Source: Candidatus Bathyarchaeota archaeon
GTDB taxonomy: Archaea > Thermoproteota > Bathyarchaeia > Bathyarchaeales > WAQA01
DNA length: 5,986 bases
Reading direction: 5' to 3'
NCBI GenBank assembly: GCA_015520475.1
Contig: WAQA01000115.1
Coordinates: 1-5,986, forward strand
In this document: one piece after another, positions 1 to 5,945 of the stretch
How positions within the stretch are numbered: position 1 is the first letter of the stretch
How the letters are laid out: each line of letters opens with the position of its first letter
The notes under the pieces: generated by a model
Told to the model about the DNA's origin: nothing
What the model saw: only the letters and a program-made list of their open reading frames with translations
Database searches by the model: none
Position numbers and translations under genes: made by a program

Positions 1-1
1 G

Positions 2-718
2 AATATAAATTTAGAGGTTAAACCAGGTGAAACTGTTGCTCTACTGGGCCCAACAGGATCCGGTAAGAGCACCATAATACAGTTACTACCAAGATTCTAC
101 GATGTATCCTCTGGAAGGATCCTTATAGACGGATATGACATAAGAAAGGTGAAGCTGAAATCTCTAAGAAGACAGATAGGCATAATCTCCCAGGAATCCT
201 TCCTATTCAATACGACGATAAAGGAGAATATAGCGTTTGGGAAGCCGAACGCCACAATGAAGGAGATTATAGATGCAGCGAAAAAAGCAAGAGCCCACGA
301 TTTCATAATCAAACTTCCTAAAGGATATAATACAATAGTAGGGGAGAAGGGAGTCAACCTCTCAGGCGGACAGCAACAGAGAATCGCGATAGCAAGAGCC
401 ATCCTGATGAACCCTAGAATACTAATCATGGATGACTCAACATCAAATATAGATGTAGACACAGAATATGAAATCCAACAGGCACTCTCCGCGCTATTAA
501 AGGATAGAACAACATTCGTGGTGACACATAGAATCTCCACGATTAGAAATGCAGATAGAATAGTTGTGTTAGAGAATGGAGAGATAGTTGAAGAAGGGAC
601 ACATGAGTCTCTAATGGCCAAGAGAGGAGTCTACTATAAGATATACAGAAGCCTAAGCGAGGAACAGAGAGAAATCCCATATCAGAAGATAGGATCCACT
701 GCGGAGGGGAGAGGATAA
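2..718 (+). CDS. ABC exporter half-transporter, degenerate-site subunit, C-terminal ATPase part (5' end outside window)
   Basis: The open frame runs in from the left edge; 238 residues are visible and all belong to the nucleotide-binding domain. The membrane domain must lie upstream. In fragment numbering I see Walker A GPTGSGKS (16-23), Q-loop Gln64, an intact signature LSGGQ (120-124), Walker B ILIMDD (140-145), a D-loop SNID and switch His176. The residue after the Walker B Asp, normally the catalytic Glu, is Asp145 (codon GAC, 434-436). In the B/C-type exporter family this marks the subunit whose own Walker A/B forms the non-hydrolysing site of a heterodimer. The gene stops 2 bases before the next ABC gene, so the two are very likely co-transcribed and their products paired in the membrane. 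The substrate cannot be told from the ATPase half. Family assignment is secure; the heterodimer is inferred. Confidence 0.93.
   Translation, partial: NINLEVKPGETVALLGPTGSGKSTIIQLLPRFYDVSSGRILIDGYDIRKVKLKSLRRQIGIISQESFLFNTTIKENIAFGKPNATMKEIIDAAKKARAHDFIIKLPKGYNTIVGEKGVNLSGGQQQRIAIARAILMNPRILIMDDSTSNIDVDTEYEIQQALSALLKDRTTFVVTHRISTIRNADRIVVLENGEIVEEGTHESLMAKRGVYYKIYRSLSEEQREIPYQKIGSTAEGRG
711..714 (+). promoter_or_regulatory. Shine-Dalgarno site of the second ABC gene
   Basis: GAGG sits six bases before the ATG at 721 and abuts the stop codon of the preceding gene, inside a purine-rich run starting near 703. Placing the ribosome site in the end of the upstream frame suggests coupled translation of the two subunits. 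It supports 721 as the start. Confidence 0.6.
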
Positions 719-720
719 TC

Positions 721-2553
721 ATGAGTGGATATCACTGGCGCATCCCCCTAGAGGAGGAGAAAAAGAAGGTTCCAAGCAGAGAAGTGCTAATGAGACTTCT
801 AAGATACCTACTACCATACAAGACGGATATGATTATAGCGTTAACATCGATAACTGTCGCATCGATTACAGGCATAGCAGCACCATACATACTTGGAAAA
901 GAGATAATCTCAAGATATATACTGAGAGGAGACGTTGAAGGGCTACTATGGATATCAGTGATACTGATAATCATACTGCTTGTTAACTTTTTTGCGAACT
1001 CTATAAGGACGTATAGTATACGGAAGATAGGGCAGAAGATGCTTCTGCATATCAGATCAGATCTCTTTAAGCATCTCCAGAAGATTCCGATAAGCTTCTA
1101 TGAACAAGCCAGAAGCGGAGACATAATCTCAAGAGTAACAAACGATACGGACAGCATAGGAGAAGCCTTCACATCAGGTGTAGCCTCAATAATAAGCGAT
1201 ATGTTGAGCCTAGTAATGATAGTAGCGGTTATGATCAAGATAAATGCAGAGTTGGCTCTGGCGTCGATGACCGTTATACCCATACTGGTCCTCTTAGCCT
1301 TAACCTTCAACTCAAAGTTTAAGGCAGCCTACAGGGCAACTAGGATGAGAATATCAGGAGTAACAACAAAGCTTGAAGAAAGCATCTCTGGGATAAGGGA
1401 GATCAAGTCCTTCACAAGAGAGAAGAACACAATCGAAGAGTTCAGAAACATAAACCTTGCAAATCTACAGGCAAATCTACAGGCAACAAAGATATGGGGA
1501 GCATTCTTCCCAATAATAAGGATGACGCAGGCCCTTGGAAGCGGAATAGTAATAATTTACGGCGGCATGCTCGCTCTAAACGGCAGTCTAGGAACGGTCG
1601 AAGAAGCAGTTGGAGTATTAGTTACCTTCCTGATATACGTAAGGATGTTCTTCGGACCGGTATTCGACATAACAAACTTCTATAACACAATCCAGTCTGC
1701 TCTAGCAGCCGCTGAAAGAATATTTGAGCTCCTAGACGTTAAACCTGAAATCTCTGATGCAAAGGGCATAGCAGATATACCTAGAATAGAGGGGGAGATA
1801 ACCTTCAAGAATGTAACATTCGGATACAACCTGAACCATCCAGTACTCCATAATATAAGCTTCAGAATAAAGCCTAAAGAGGCCGTGGCAATAGTTGGAC
1901 CGACAGGAGCCGGAAAAACAACCATAATAAAACTTCTAATAAGATTCTATGATCCACAGTCAGGGAAGATAATGATCGACGGCCACGACATCAAACATAT
2001 CAAACAGAGAATGTTGAGGAGACATATAGGTATAGTTCCACAAGACACATTCCTATTCTCAGGAACAATAATGGATAATATTCGATATGGAAGGCTAGAT
2101 GCTACAGAAGATGAGGTTATAGCAGCAGCAAAAGCTGTTGGAGCACATAAATTCATAGAGAACCTCCCAGACGGATATTATACGAGGCTAGGTGAGAGGG
2201 GGACAGGACTCTCAGTTGGACAGAGACAACTAATATCATTTGCAAGGGCACTACTTAGAAACCCTGCAATCCTAATATTAGACGAGGCAACCTCAAGCGT
2301 GGATCCATACACTGAACTCCTAATCAAAAGAGCAATGAAGACCCTGCTTAAGAATAGAACAGCAATAATAATTGCACATCGCTTCTCAACGCTTAGAGAC
2401 GTCAACAGAATCTTGGTAATGGATAACGGCAGAATAATCGAGGAAGGAACACATCAAGAACTCATGAGAAAGAAGGGATTATATTATCATCTCTACAAGA
2501 TGCAGTTTAGAGACATAGACAGAGACGCTGTTCAAACAGTCAAGAATAGATGA
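721..2553 (+). CDS. ABC exporter half-transporter, consensus-site subunit (membrane + ATPase domains)
   Basis: This is a full-length 610-residue half-transporter of the MsbA/multidrug-exporter type. Hydrophobic stretches that could be six membrane helices lie near residues 36-58, 74-93, 152-174, 177-196, 260-283 and 294-316. The ABC-exporter loop FYEQARSGDIISRVTNDTD (127-145) precedes helix 3. The ATPase domain (about 355-600) has A-loop Tyr369, Walker A GPTGAGKT (393-400), Q-loop Gln441, signature LSVGQ (497-501; canonical LSGGQ), Walker B ILILDE with catalytic Glu522, D-loop SSVD and switch His553. Paired with the upstream subunit, its Walker motifs would face the intact LSGGQ to make the hydrolysing site. 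Its own LSVGQ would face the partner's Asp145 to make the degenerate site. ATP-driven export across the cytoplasmic membrane is the family role; the cargo (drug, lipid or peptide) is unknown. Arginine is AGA/AGG in 39 of 43 codons. Confidence 0.95.
   Translation: MSGYHWRIPLEEEKKKVPSREVLMRLLRYLLPYKTDMIIALTSITVASITGIAAPYILGKEIISRYILRGDVEGLLWISVILIIILLVNFFANSIRTYSIRKIGQKMLLHIRSDLFKHLQKIPISFYEQARSGDIISRVTNDTDSIGEAFTSGVASIISDMLSLVMIVAVMIKINAELALASMTVIPILVLLALTFNSKFKAAYRATRMRISGVTTKLEESISGIREIKSFTREKNTIEEFRNINLANLQANLQATKIWGAFFPIIRMTQALGSGIVIIYGGMLALNGSLGTVEEAVGVLVTFLIYVRMFFGPVFDITNFYNTIQSALAAAERIFELLDVKPEISDAKGIADIPRIEGEITFKNVTFGYNLNHPVLHNISFRIKPKEAVAIVGPTGAGKTTIIKLLIRFYDPQSGKIMIDGHDIKHIKQRMLRRHIGIVPQDTFLFSGTIMDNIRYGRLDATEDEVIAAAKAVGAHKFIENLPDGYYTRLGERGTGLSVGQRQLISFARALLRNPAILILDEATSSVDPYTELLIKRAMKTLLKNRTAIIIAHRFSTLRDVNRILVMDNGRIIEEGTHQELMRKKGLYYHLYKMQFRDIDRDAVQTVKNR
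1459..1486 (+). repeat. 12-base in-frame tandem repeat inside the ABC gene
   Basis: GCAAATCTACAG occurs twice back to back (1459-1470, 1471-1482), followed by the first four bases of a third copy. It encodes ANLQ twice (residues 247-254), in the cytoplasmic loop between predicted membrane helices 4 and 5. The identical DNA suggests a recent duplication or selection on the short peptide. Confidence 0.85.
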
Positions 2554-2581
2554 GAAGAGGGTATAGGGTAAGGCTCCCCTT

Positions 2582-2596
2582 TGATTCTATGAATCA
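2582..2596. other. Small hairpin between convergent genes
   Basis: TGATTC-TAT-GAATCA is a perfect 6-base inverted repeat with a 3-base loop, lying in the 54-base gap between the stop codons of the converging ABC and sialidase-like genes. It could mark transcript ends for both. Neither side has the T-run typical of archaeal termination, so the function is only a guess. Confidence 0.25.
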
Positions 2597-2607
2597 TCCA
2601 GGTTACA

Positions 2608-3600
2608 TCACTCCAGAGAGATCATAGCTACATAGATGTCAGATGAGTGTGGAGAGCATGCATAAACCACTCCACTCAGATAGGCATGCTGAGAATAGTA
2701 GCTGATAACCATCCTGCCGGGTTCAGGAGATATGAGGCCTGGATAGGCTGCATCCCCATCTGTTGGGAGGGCCAAGAAAGGATTAACCTTCCCCTTCTCA
2801 ACCGTGAAGATCCCGGTGTTTCCTGCTGGAGGATATTGAGGCTTCCATGGAGCATCAGTCCTCCGACCACCTGCAACATACAACTTCCCATCAACCTCAC
2901 AGAAAACTGGACAATGAAGAGTTACTTTCAAGTCGATACATTCCCATCTATCATAGGGCGGTTTAGAGTAATAGAAGAGGCTATGAGTTGATTCCCGAGA
3001 GGAGCGGGCGATGCACCATACCTCACCGTCTGGTTGGAACCATATATCCGCCTCATTAGGCCGATGATCCTTCCCCCCAATTCTGCATTTCCTACTCCAT
3101 TCTAAGCCGTCCTTGCTTACAAGCAGATCCAGAAAGAATAATCCGTACTTAAGCTCTGAAGTATCCCAGCCATACGCAGGTGAATAGAAGGTTCCGTCGT
3201 GATACCGTACTCTCCATAGCCAGTAATTATGCTTATAGGCGGGTATGGGATTAGACCAATGTATCCCATCATCGCTGAAGGCTACATGAGAAACGAGGGG
3301 ACCCCGTTTATCAGGCCACCCTTCAGGTTTAGGGAGCCACGTGCCGAAATAGACATATAATCGATTATCAGTCGGGCAGAATTTAGGATCACGATCATCA
3401 CCGGCGGTTTTTATGAAGGCTACTTGTTGCCACCTCTTTAGATCTACTGAACGCATAACAACTATCCCGCCGTCTGGCGAAGCATGAGTTGATCCCTTCC
3501 GGAAAGTAAGCCAGTACATACCACGCCATAAACACAGATCTGTGAAGGCGTTATGCCAACCATCACGCACAACAGTCCGCTGCCAGAGAATCTTAACCAT
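2608..3600 (-). CDS. Sialidase-like Asp-box beta-propeller protein, substrate unknown
   Basis: The protein has 330 residues. No signal peptide or membrane segment is visible, so it is probably cytoplasmic. Asp-box repeats S-x-D-x-G-x-x-W recur once per propeller blade: SVDLKRW (51-57, no Gly), SDDGIHW (109-115), SKDGLEW (162-168) and a worn SKPPYDRW (212-219). The N-terminal HNAFTD (16-21) and FRKG (33-36), the NEADIWFQPDG stretch (182-192) with Arg199, GRR (245-247), and the C-terminal AYPG then SYYS segment resemble uncharacterised exo-alpha-sialidase-family proteins common in planctomycete-like bacteria (from memory, not a search). Arg34, Arg199, Arg246 or Arg247, Glu183 and Tyr301/302 are candidates for a sialidase-type Arg triad and nucleophile pair, which is inference. 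It may be a glycosidase or only share the fold. Arginine is CGN in 13 of 20 codons, against 4 of 43 in the neighbouring ABC gene, and sampled G+C is about 51% against 40%, suggesting transfer. ATG 3600 is preceded by GGTGG. Confidence 0.82.
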   Translation of the reverse strand: MVKILWQRTVVRDGWHNAFTDLCLWRGMYWLTFRKGSTHASPDGGIVVMRSVDLKRWQQVAFIKTAGDDRDPKFCPTDNRLYVYFGTWLPKPEGWPDKRGPLVSHVAFSDDGIHWSNPIPAYKHNYWLWRVRYHDGTFYSPAYGWDTSELKYGLFFLDLLVSKDGLEWSRKCRIGGKDHRPNEADIWFQPDGEVWCIARSSRESTHSLFYYSKPPYDRWECIDLKVTLHCPVFCEVDGKLYVAGGRRTDAPWKPQYPPAGNTGIFTVEKGKVNPFLALPTDGDAAYPGLISPEPGRMVISYYSQHAYLSGVVYACSPHSSDIYVAMISLE

Positions 3601-3606
3601 TCCTTC

Positions 3607-3611
3607 CCACC
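3607..3611 (-). promoter_or_regulatory. Shine-Dalgarno site of the sialidase-like gene
   Basis: On the minus strand GGTGG lies 6 bases before the ATG at 3600, with AAGGA directly against the start codon. It fits pairing with an archaeal 16S tail (GGAGGTGATC complement) and supports this start. An AT-rich TATTAA (3631-3636) could alternatively be a close TATA box giving an almost leaderless transcript. Confidence 0.45.
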
Positions 3612-3654
3612 ATCCTAGGTTTACAGCATGTTAATAGTGAATTACTCCTTGCTC

Positions 3655-3780
3655 ATGCAGGGAGCTCCCCCGCTTCCTAGAGGGAGACTTACCATCATCG
3701 GCAGCTCCTCCAGCCAACCTAGGCAGAGATTCCCTCTCTCCGCAGGCTTTCAGGGCTCTCCAAGCCCCACATCCACCATC
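3655..3780 (-). ncRNA. Candidate structured leader or small RNA (G+C-rich island)
   Basis: I counted 73 G/C in 120 bases (3661-3780) against roughly 40% on the upstream (hemK2) side. In thermophiles structured RNAs stand out this way. Inverted repeats that can form hairpins are GGGCT/AGCCC (3753-3757/3763-3767), AGAGA/TCTCT (3725-3729/3735-3739), CCTAG/CTAGG (3676-3680/3719-3723) and the palindrome GGGAGCTCCC (3660-3669). A minus-strand TATA box lies about 25 bases before its right end, so transcription would enter it directly and continue into the sialidase-like gene. It may be a regulatory 5' leader, a separate small RNA or a decayed gene. It matches no RNA family I know, and strand and ends are inferred. 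Confidence 0.3.
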
Positions 3781-3795
3781 ACATTAGAGAGGAAC

Positions 3796-3805
3796 ATATA
3801 TAAAA
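3796..3805 (-). promoter_or_regulatory. TATA box, probable promoter of the leader and sialidase-like gene
   Basis: The minus strand reads TTTTATATAT here, preceded by a purine-rich AATAAG where the archaeal BRE would lie. A start about 25 bases downstream would fall near 3775, the edge of the G+C-rich island, about 175 bases before the ATG. The TATATA core is symmetrical, so firing on the plus strand cannot be excluded. Confidence 0.45.
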
Positions 3806-4015
3806 CTTATTGGCGCTCATCATCCCCTTCTCGGATGGAAGCTTCTCGCCGATAAAGAAGTTTTTACTCAACGCTCTATTCGAGCATTTAAACCCAGAGA
3901 AATCCCTGACCTTAACTTTCCACCAAACGGTATTCTCCTAAACCTAGATGTGTAAAGATTTGGGATGAACCGCTTCGACAGCAGAGAGGAGACATGGTCT
4001 TCTTAAATGGATCCA

Positions 4016-4645
4016 TCAAAATCTTACTTTAATAGCCTTTATTAGAGCGATGGTTTCGAAGAGGAATCTCCTCTCAGAGATTATCTCCACATCGAAGCCC
4101 CTATCTCTCATCTTTCGCTCCGTCTCTTCTATATTTGACAGTGAGGATTGAACAAGGAGTATTCTCCCATTTCTCCTCAGATAGGCAGGTGCAGAATCGA
4201 TGAATAAATCTATTATTGCTCTACCATTCTCTCCACCACACCATGCAAGACTTACCTTCCCTAAATGTTCTTCACTCTTGCAGGGGAGGTAGGGAGCGTT
4301 AAACAGTATTAAATCGAATAGTTCGCTTTGCCTTATAGGATTGAAGAGATCACCACATATAAGAGATATTCTGTCAGAGACTCCATTTATGACACTATTA
4401 ACCTTTGCACATTTAACAGCGTTAGGGTTTATGTCTACAGCAACAACCTCTCCACCGTTAAACGCGGATATTATAGCTAGGATTCCACATCCAGTGCCCA
4501 TATCAAGAACTCTATCTCCGAGGTTAACATCTATATTGTCAGCTATTAAGAACGTGTCTTCTGCAGGTTCATATACATCTTCAGGAACATAGAAGACTGC
4601 ATCGTCATAGTAGACCTTTCTCGCACATTCTATCAACGATCTCAT
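4016..4645 (-). CDS. HemK2/Mtq2-family release-factor glutamine methyltransferase
   Basis: This 209-residue class I SAM-dependent methylase has the compact archaeal/eukaryotic size, without the extra N-terminal domain of bacterial PrmC. VYEPAEDTFL (24-33) is the hallmark of the HemK2/Mtq2/N6AMT1 branch. The SAM-binding motif is VLDMGTGCG (46-54), and acidic Asp71 ends motif II. The catalytic tetrad reads NAPY (116-119), followed by LP, where NPPY is usual. Family members methylate the Gln of the GGQ motif of release factor aRF1, usually with the zinc protein Trm112, in the cytoplasm; that role is inferred from the family. The start at 4645 lies inside the end of ksgA (41-base overlap), with a weak GGGTTGATG before it. 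It is kept because the YEPAED motif needs the preceding residues and no later ATG is available. Translation is probably coupled to ksgA. Confidence 0.9.
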   Translation of the reverse strand: MRSLIECARKVYYDDAVFYVPEDVYEPAEDTFLIADNIDVNLGDRVLDMGTGCGILAIISAFNGGEVVAVDINPNAVKCAKVNSVINGVSDRISLICGDLFNPIRQSELFDLILFNAPYLPCKSEEHLGKVSLAWCGGENGRAIIDLFIDSAPAYLRRNGRILLVQSSLSNIEETERKMRDRGFDVEIISERRFLFETIALIKAIKVRF

Positions 4646-5444
4646 TAGCCATCAACCCTATATCTTCAGGCGATAATTCTCTAACACGCTTATCCATAAA
4701 CGATAAAGAGTTAATCCATTCCTCAACATCTCTCCTCGACAGATTGAACCTTCCAAGAAAGGGCCTAATAGAATTTCTTATCTTCTTATTCTTTTGGGTA
4801 AATAGGACACGGAGCAGCTCTGAGAATATCTTCTCATTCTTTAACTGGAAGGGACTCTTCCTCGGCTTGATAAGCACTATTACAGAATCAACCTTAGGCT
4901 GAGGCCAGAAAGCCCTTCTAGGAACAACATCTTTAAGCTCCACATCAGCCCTATAATACACCTCAACTGTTAAGCGGCTATAACCAGAAGCTGACGGTTC
5001 AGCGACAAGCCGCTCAGCAAACTCCCTTTGAAGGGTTAGAACTGCACACTTAAACCTCCTCTCAAGAAGCCAGAAGAGAAGGGGGGAGGATATTGAGTAT
5101 GGGGGAGCTGAAACCACCTTATCGAAGCATGGGATCTCAAGTCTTAAGATGTCACCTTGCAGAAGGGTCACATTCTTGCACTTAGACAGTCTCCTCTTAG
5201 CAACCCGGATGATCCTTGGATCAATCTCCACCGCTATAACCCTCTTGCATAGCGGGGATAGAAGCTCAGTTAGAAAGCCGAAGCCAGCACCTATCTCTAA
5301 AATAACATCATCCATTGAGATATCAGCGTAGGATATCATCTTATGTAAAAATTCAGAGTCAACTATGAAGTTCTGACCTAAACGTTTCCTCGGCCGTATC
5401 CTATGATTCCTTAATATACGCTTCGTCTCATAAAGAATACTCAT
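4605..5444 (-). CDS. ksgA: KsgA/Dim1-type 16S rRNA adenine dimethyltransferase
   Basis: This protein has 279 residues, normal for the family. KsgA/Dim1 enzymes transfer four methyl groups to two adjacent adenines in the helix 45 loop of small-subunit rRNA, late in ribosome assembly. I see the N-terminal signature KRLGQNFIVD (20-29), SAM motif ILEIGAGFGFLTE (48-60), acidic Glu73 ending motif II (AVEID), GDI (98-100) and the C-terminal FWPQPKVDSVIV segment (179-190). Motif IV, normally N-L-P-Y, reads A-P-P-Y (113-116; codons checked), so the usual catalytic Asn is Ala. The ATG at 5444 is chosen because the family begins shortly before the RPRKRLGQNF segment. The frame stays open to 5615, but that would add 57 unconserved residues and run into the divergent gene. 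It overlaps the hemK2-like gene downstream. Activity is uncertain because of motif IV. Confidence 0.93.
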   Translation of the reverse strand: MSILYETKRILRNHRIRPRKRLGQNFIVDSEFLHKMISYADISMDDVILEIGAGFGFLTELLSPLCKRVIAVEIDPRIIRVAKRRLSKCKNVTLLQGDILRLEIPCFDKVVSAPPYSISSPLLFWLLERRFKCAVLTLQREFAERLVAEPSASGYSRLTVEVYYRADVELKDVVPRRAFWPQPKVDSVIVLIKPRKSPFQLKNEKIFSELLRVLFTQKNKKIRNSIRPFLGRFNLSRRDVEEWINSLSFMDKRVRELSPEDIGLMANEIVDRMCEKGLL

Positions 5445-5477
5445 TCCAAATCCTGAAAAGAATAGGAGGACAGCCAA

Positions 5478-5487
5478 TAATTTAATT
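5478..5487 (-). promoter_or_regulatory. Candidate TATA box for ksgA-hemK2
   Basis: The minus strand reads AATTAAATTA about 35 bases before the ksgA ATG, which would give a transcript start near 5457 and a leader of about a dozen bases. It lies in the 124-base divergent gap shared with the PH-like gene. The only ribosome-site candidate is a weak AGGAT. Confidence 0.4.
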
Positions 5488-5526
5488 GTTTTCCCTTCAA
5501 TAAAACATATCCGCTGATCAAATAAT

Positions 5527-5535
5527 CTTATATTA
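5527..5535 (+). promoter_or_regulatory. Candidate TATA box for the PH-like gene
   Basis: CTTATATTA lies about 35-40 bases before the ATG at 5569, predicting a start near 5556 and a short leader. That start would exclude the in-frame TTG at 5542, supporting the shorter protein. Confidence 0.4.
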
Positions 5536-5568
5536 TTCTGATTGGAGAGAAGAGGATGGGAAGGAGAT

Positions 5569-5919
5569 ATGCCCCTAGAGGAATTCATCATACCGAACGA
5601 GAAGATAATCTTCAAGAGCGGAGGGAAAGTTGAGTATAAGAAGGAGAAGTATATATTATATATAACTGATAGGAGGCTTCTGCTCTATAGACGTGCCGGG
5701 ACAATCTTCAAGAGAGACAGGGTCGTATCAGAGGATATAAACCGCATAGCAGGAATAACCTATGAAGAGAGAGGGTTAATCCAGAAGAAGAGTATAGTAG
5801 AAGTTGAGGTGAACGGGAGAAAACTGGAATTTAGAGGTTCACCAGACATATTAAAGAATGTATACTTAAATCTACAATCGAGAATTGGAGACAAGGAGGA
5901 TAACAGAAAAAACCTTTAA
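5569..5919 (+). CDS. Small PH-like domain protein, function unknown
   Basis: The product is 116 residues, charged and beta-rich, with no signal peptide or membrane helix. It resembles bacterial/archaeal PH-like (bPH) proteins: the YILYITDRRLLLYRR stretch (28-42) matches the typical pattern in which a strand ends in T-[DN]-x-R followed by a hydrophobic strand. After it come more strands (EVEVNGRKLEFRG, 78-90) and a closing helix (about 91-105), covering a single domain. In other proteins this fold binds lipids or partner proteins; nothing here fixes the ligand. I chose ATG 5569, preceded by AAGGAGAT with only two bases of spacing after GGAG. A TTG at 5542 would add nine residues. It is divergent from ksgA, and its stop codon lies inside the TATA box of the tRNA gene. 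The gene looks real, but the fold call rests on the motif only. Confidence 0.72.
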   Translation: MPLEEFIIPNEKIIFKSGGKVEYKKEKYILYITDRRLLLYRRAGTIFKRDRVVSEDINRIAGITYEERGLIQKKSIVEVEVNGRKLEFRGSPDILKNVYLNLQSRIGDKEDNRKNL

Positions 5920-5924
5920 ATTTA
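5915..5924 (+). promoter_or_regulatory. Box A (TATA) promoter of tRNA-Pro
   Basis: TTTAAATTTA is centred about 26 bases before the first base of the tRNA, the archaeal spacing, with an A-rich GAAAAAACC upstream in the BRE position. It overlaps the last codon and TAA stop (5917-5919) of the PH-like gene, so the tRNA promoter is built into the end of that coding region. Confidence 0.7.
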
Positions 5925-5945
5925 GAACATAATCTACAATTTAGG

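Larger units (their letters stand above)
3601..4015. other. 415-base region without a convincing gene
   Basis: This is the gap between the start of the sialidase-like gene and the stop of the hemK2-like gene. The short frames inside it lack recognisable domains. It holds three zones. Bases 3661-3780 are about 61% G+C with several short inverted repeats. Bases 3796-3805 are a TATA-like run. Bases 3806-4015 are about 40% G+C with two small hairpins (stem 3842-3846/3856-3860 followed by TTTTT; stem 3873-3876/3882-3885). No insertion sequence ends or tRNA were recognised. Confidence 0.7.

Noticed and set aside
97..621. Long antisense frames opposite the ABC genes
   Set aside because: They mirror the conserved ATPase coding strand. 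Ser/Ile-rich composition and lack of any motif mark them as shadows.
3620..3780. Decayed end of an IS605-type tnpB gene in the minus-strand frames
   Set aside because: Short open stretches in different minus-strand frames looked vaguely like transposase tails, but no RuvC or zinc-finger motif and no insertion ends could be identified.
3690..3825. C/D-box guide RNA on the minus strand (ATGATGA, GTGATGG and CTGA words present)
   Set aside because: The spacing between boxes (about 22 bases or more) is not the usual 10-12, and no full C-D'-C'-D set could be assembled.
3628..3855. 75-residue open frame on the plus strand in the G+C-rich gap
   Set aside because: Rich in Ser, Pro and Arg, as expected from random high-G+C DNA. 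It has no domain or convincing ribosome site, and it runs antisense to the likely leader of the sialidase-like gene.
5542..5568. TTG start for the PH-like protein, adding nine residues
   Set aside because: The ATG at 5569 has a Shine-Dalgarno-like AAGGAGAT and fits the predicted transcript start near 5556. The TTG would lie upstream of that start.
5445..5615. 57-residue N-terminal extension of KsgA, with a hydrophobic stretch resembling a membrane anchor
   Set aside because: The KsgA family starts near the ATG at 5444. The extension is unlike any KsgA, crosses both candidate divergent promoters and overlaps the start of the PH-like gene.
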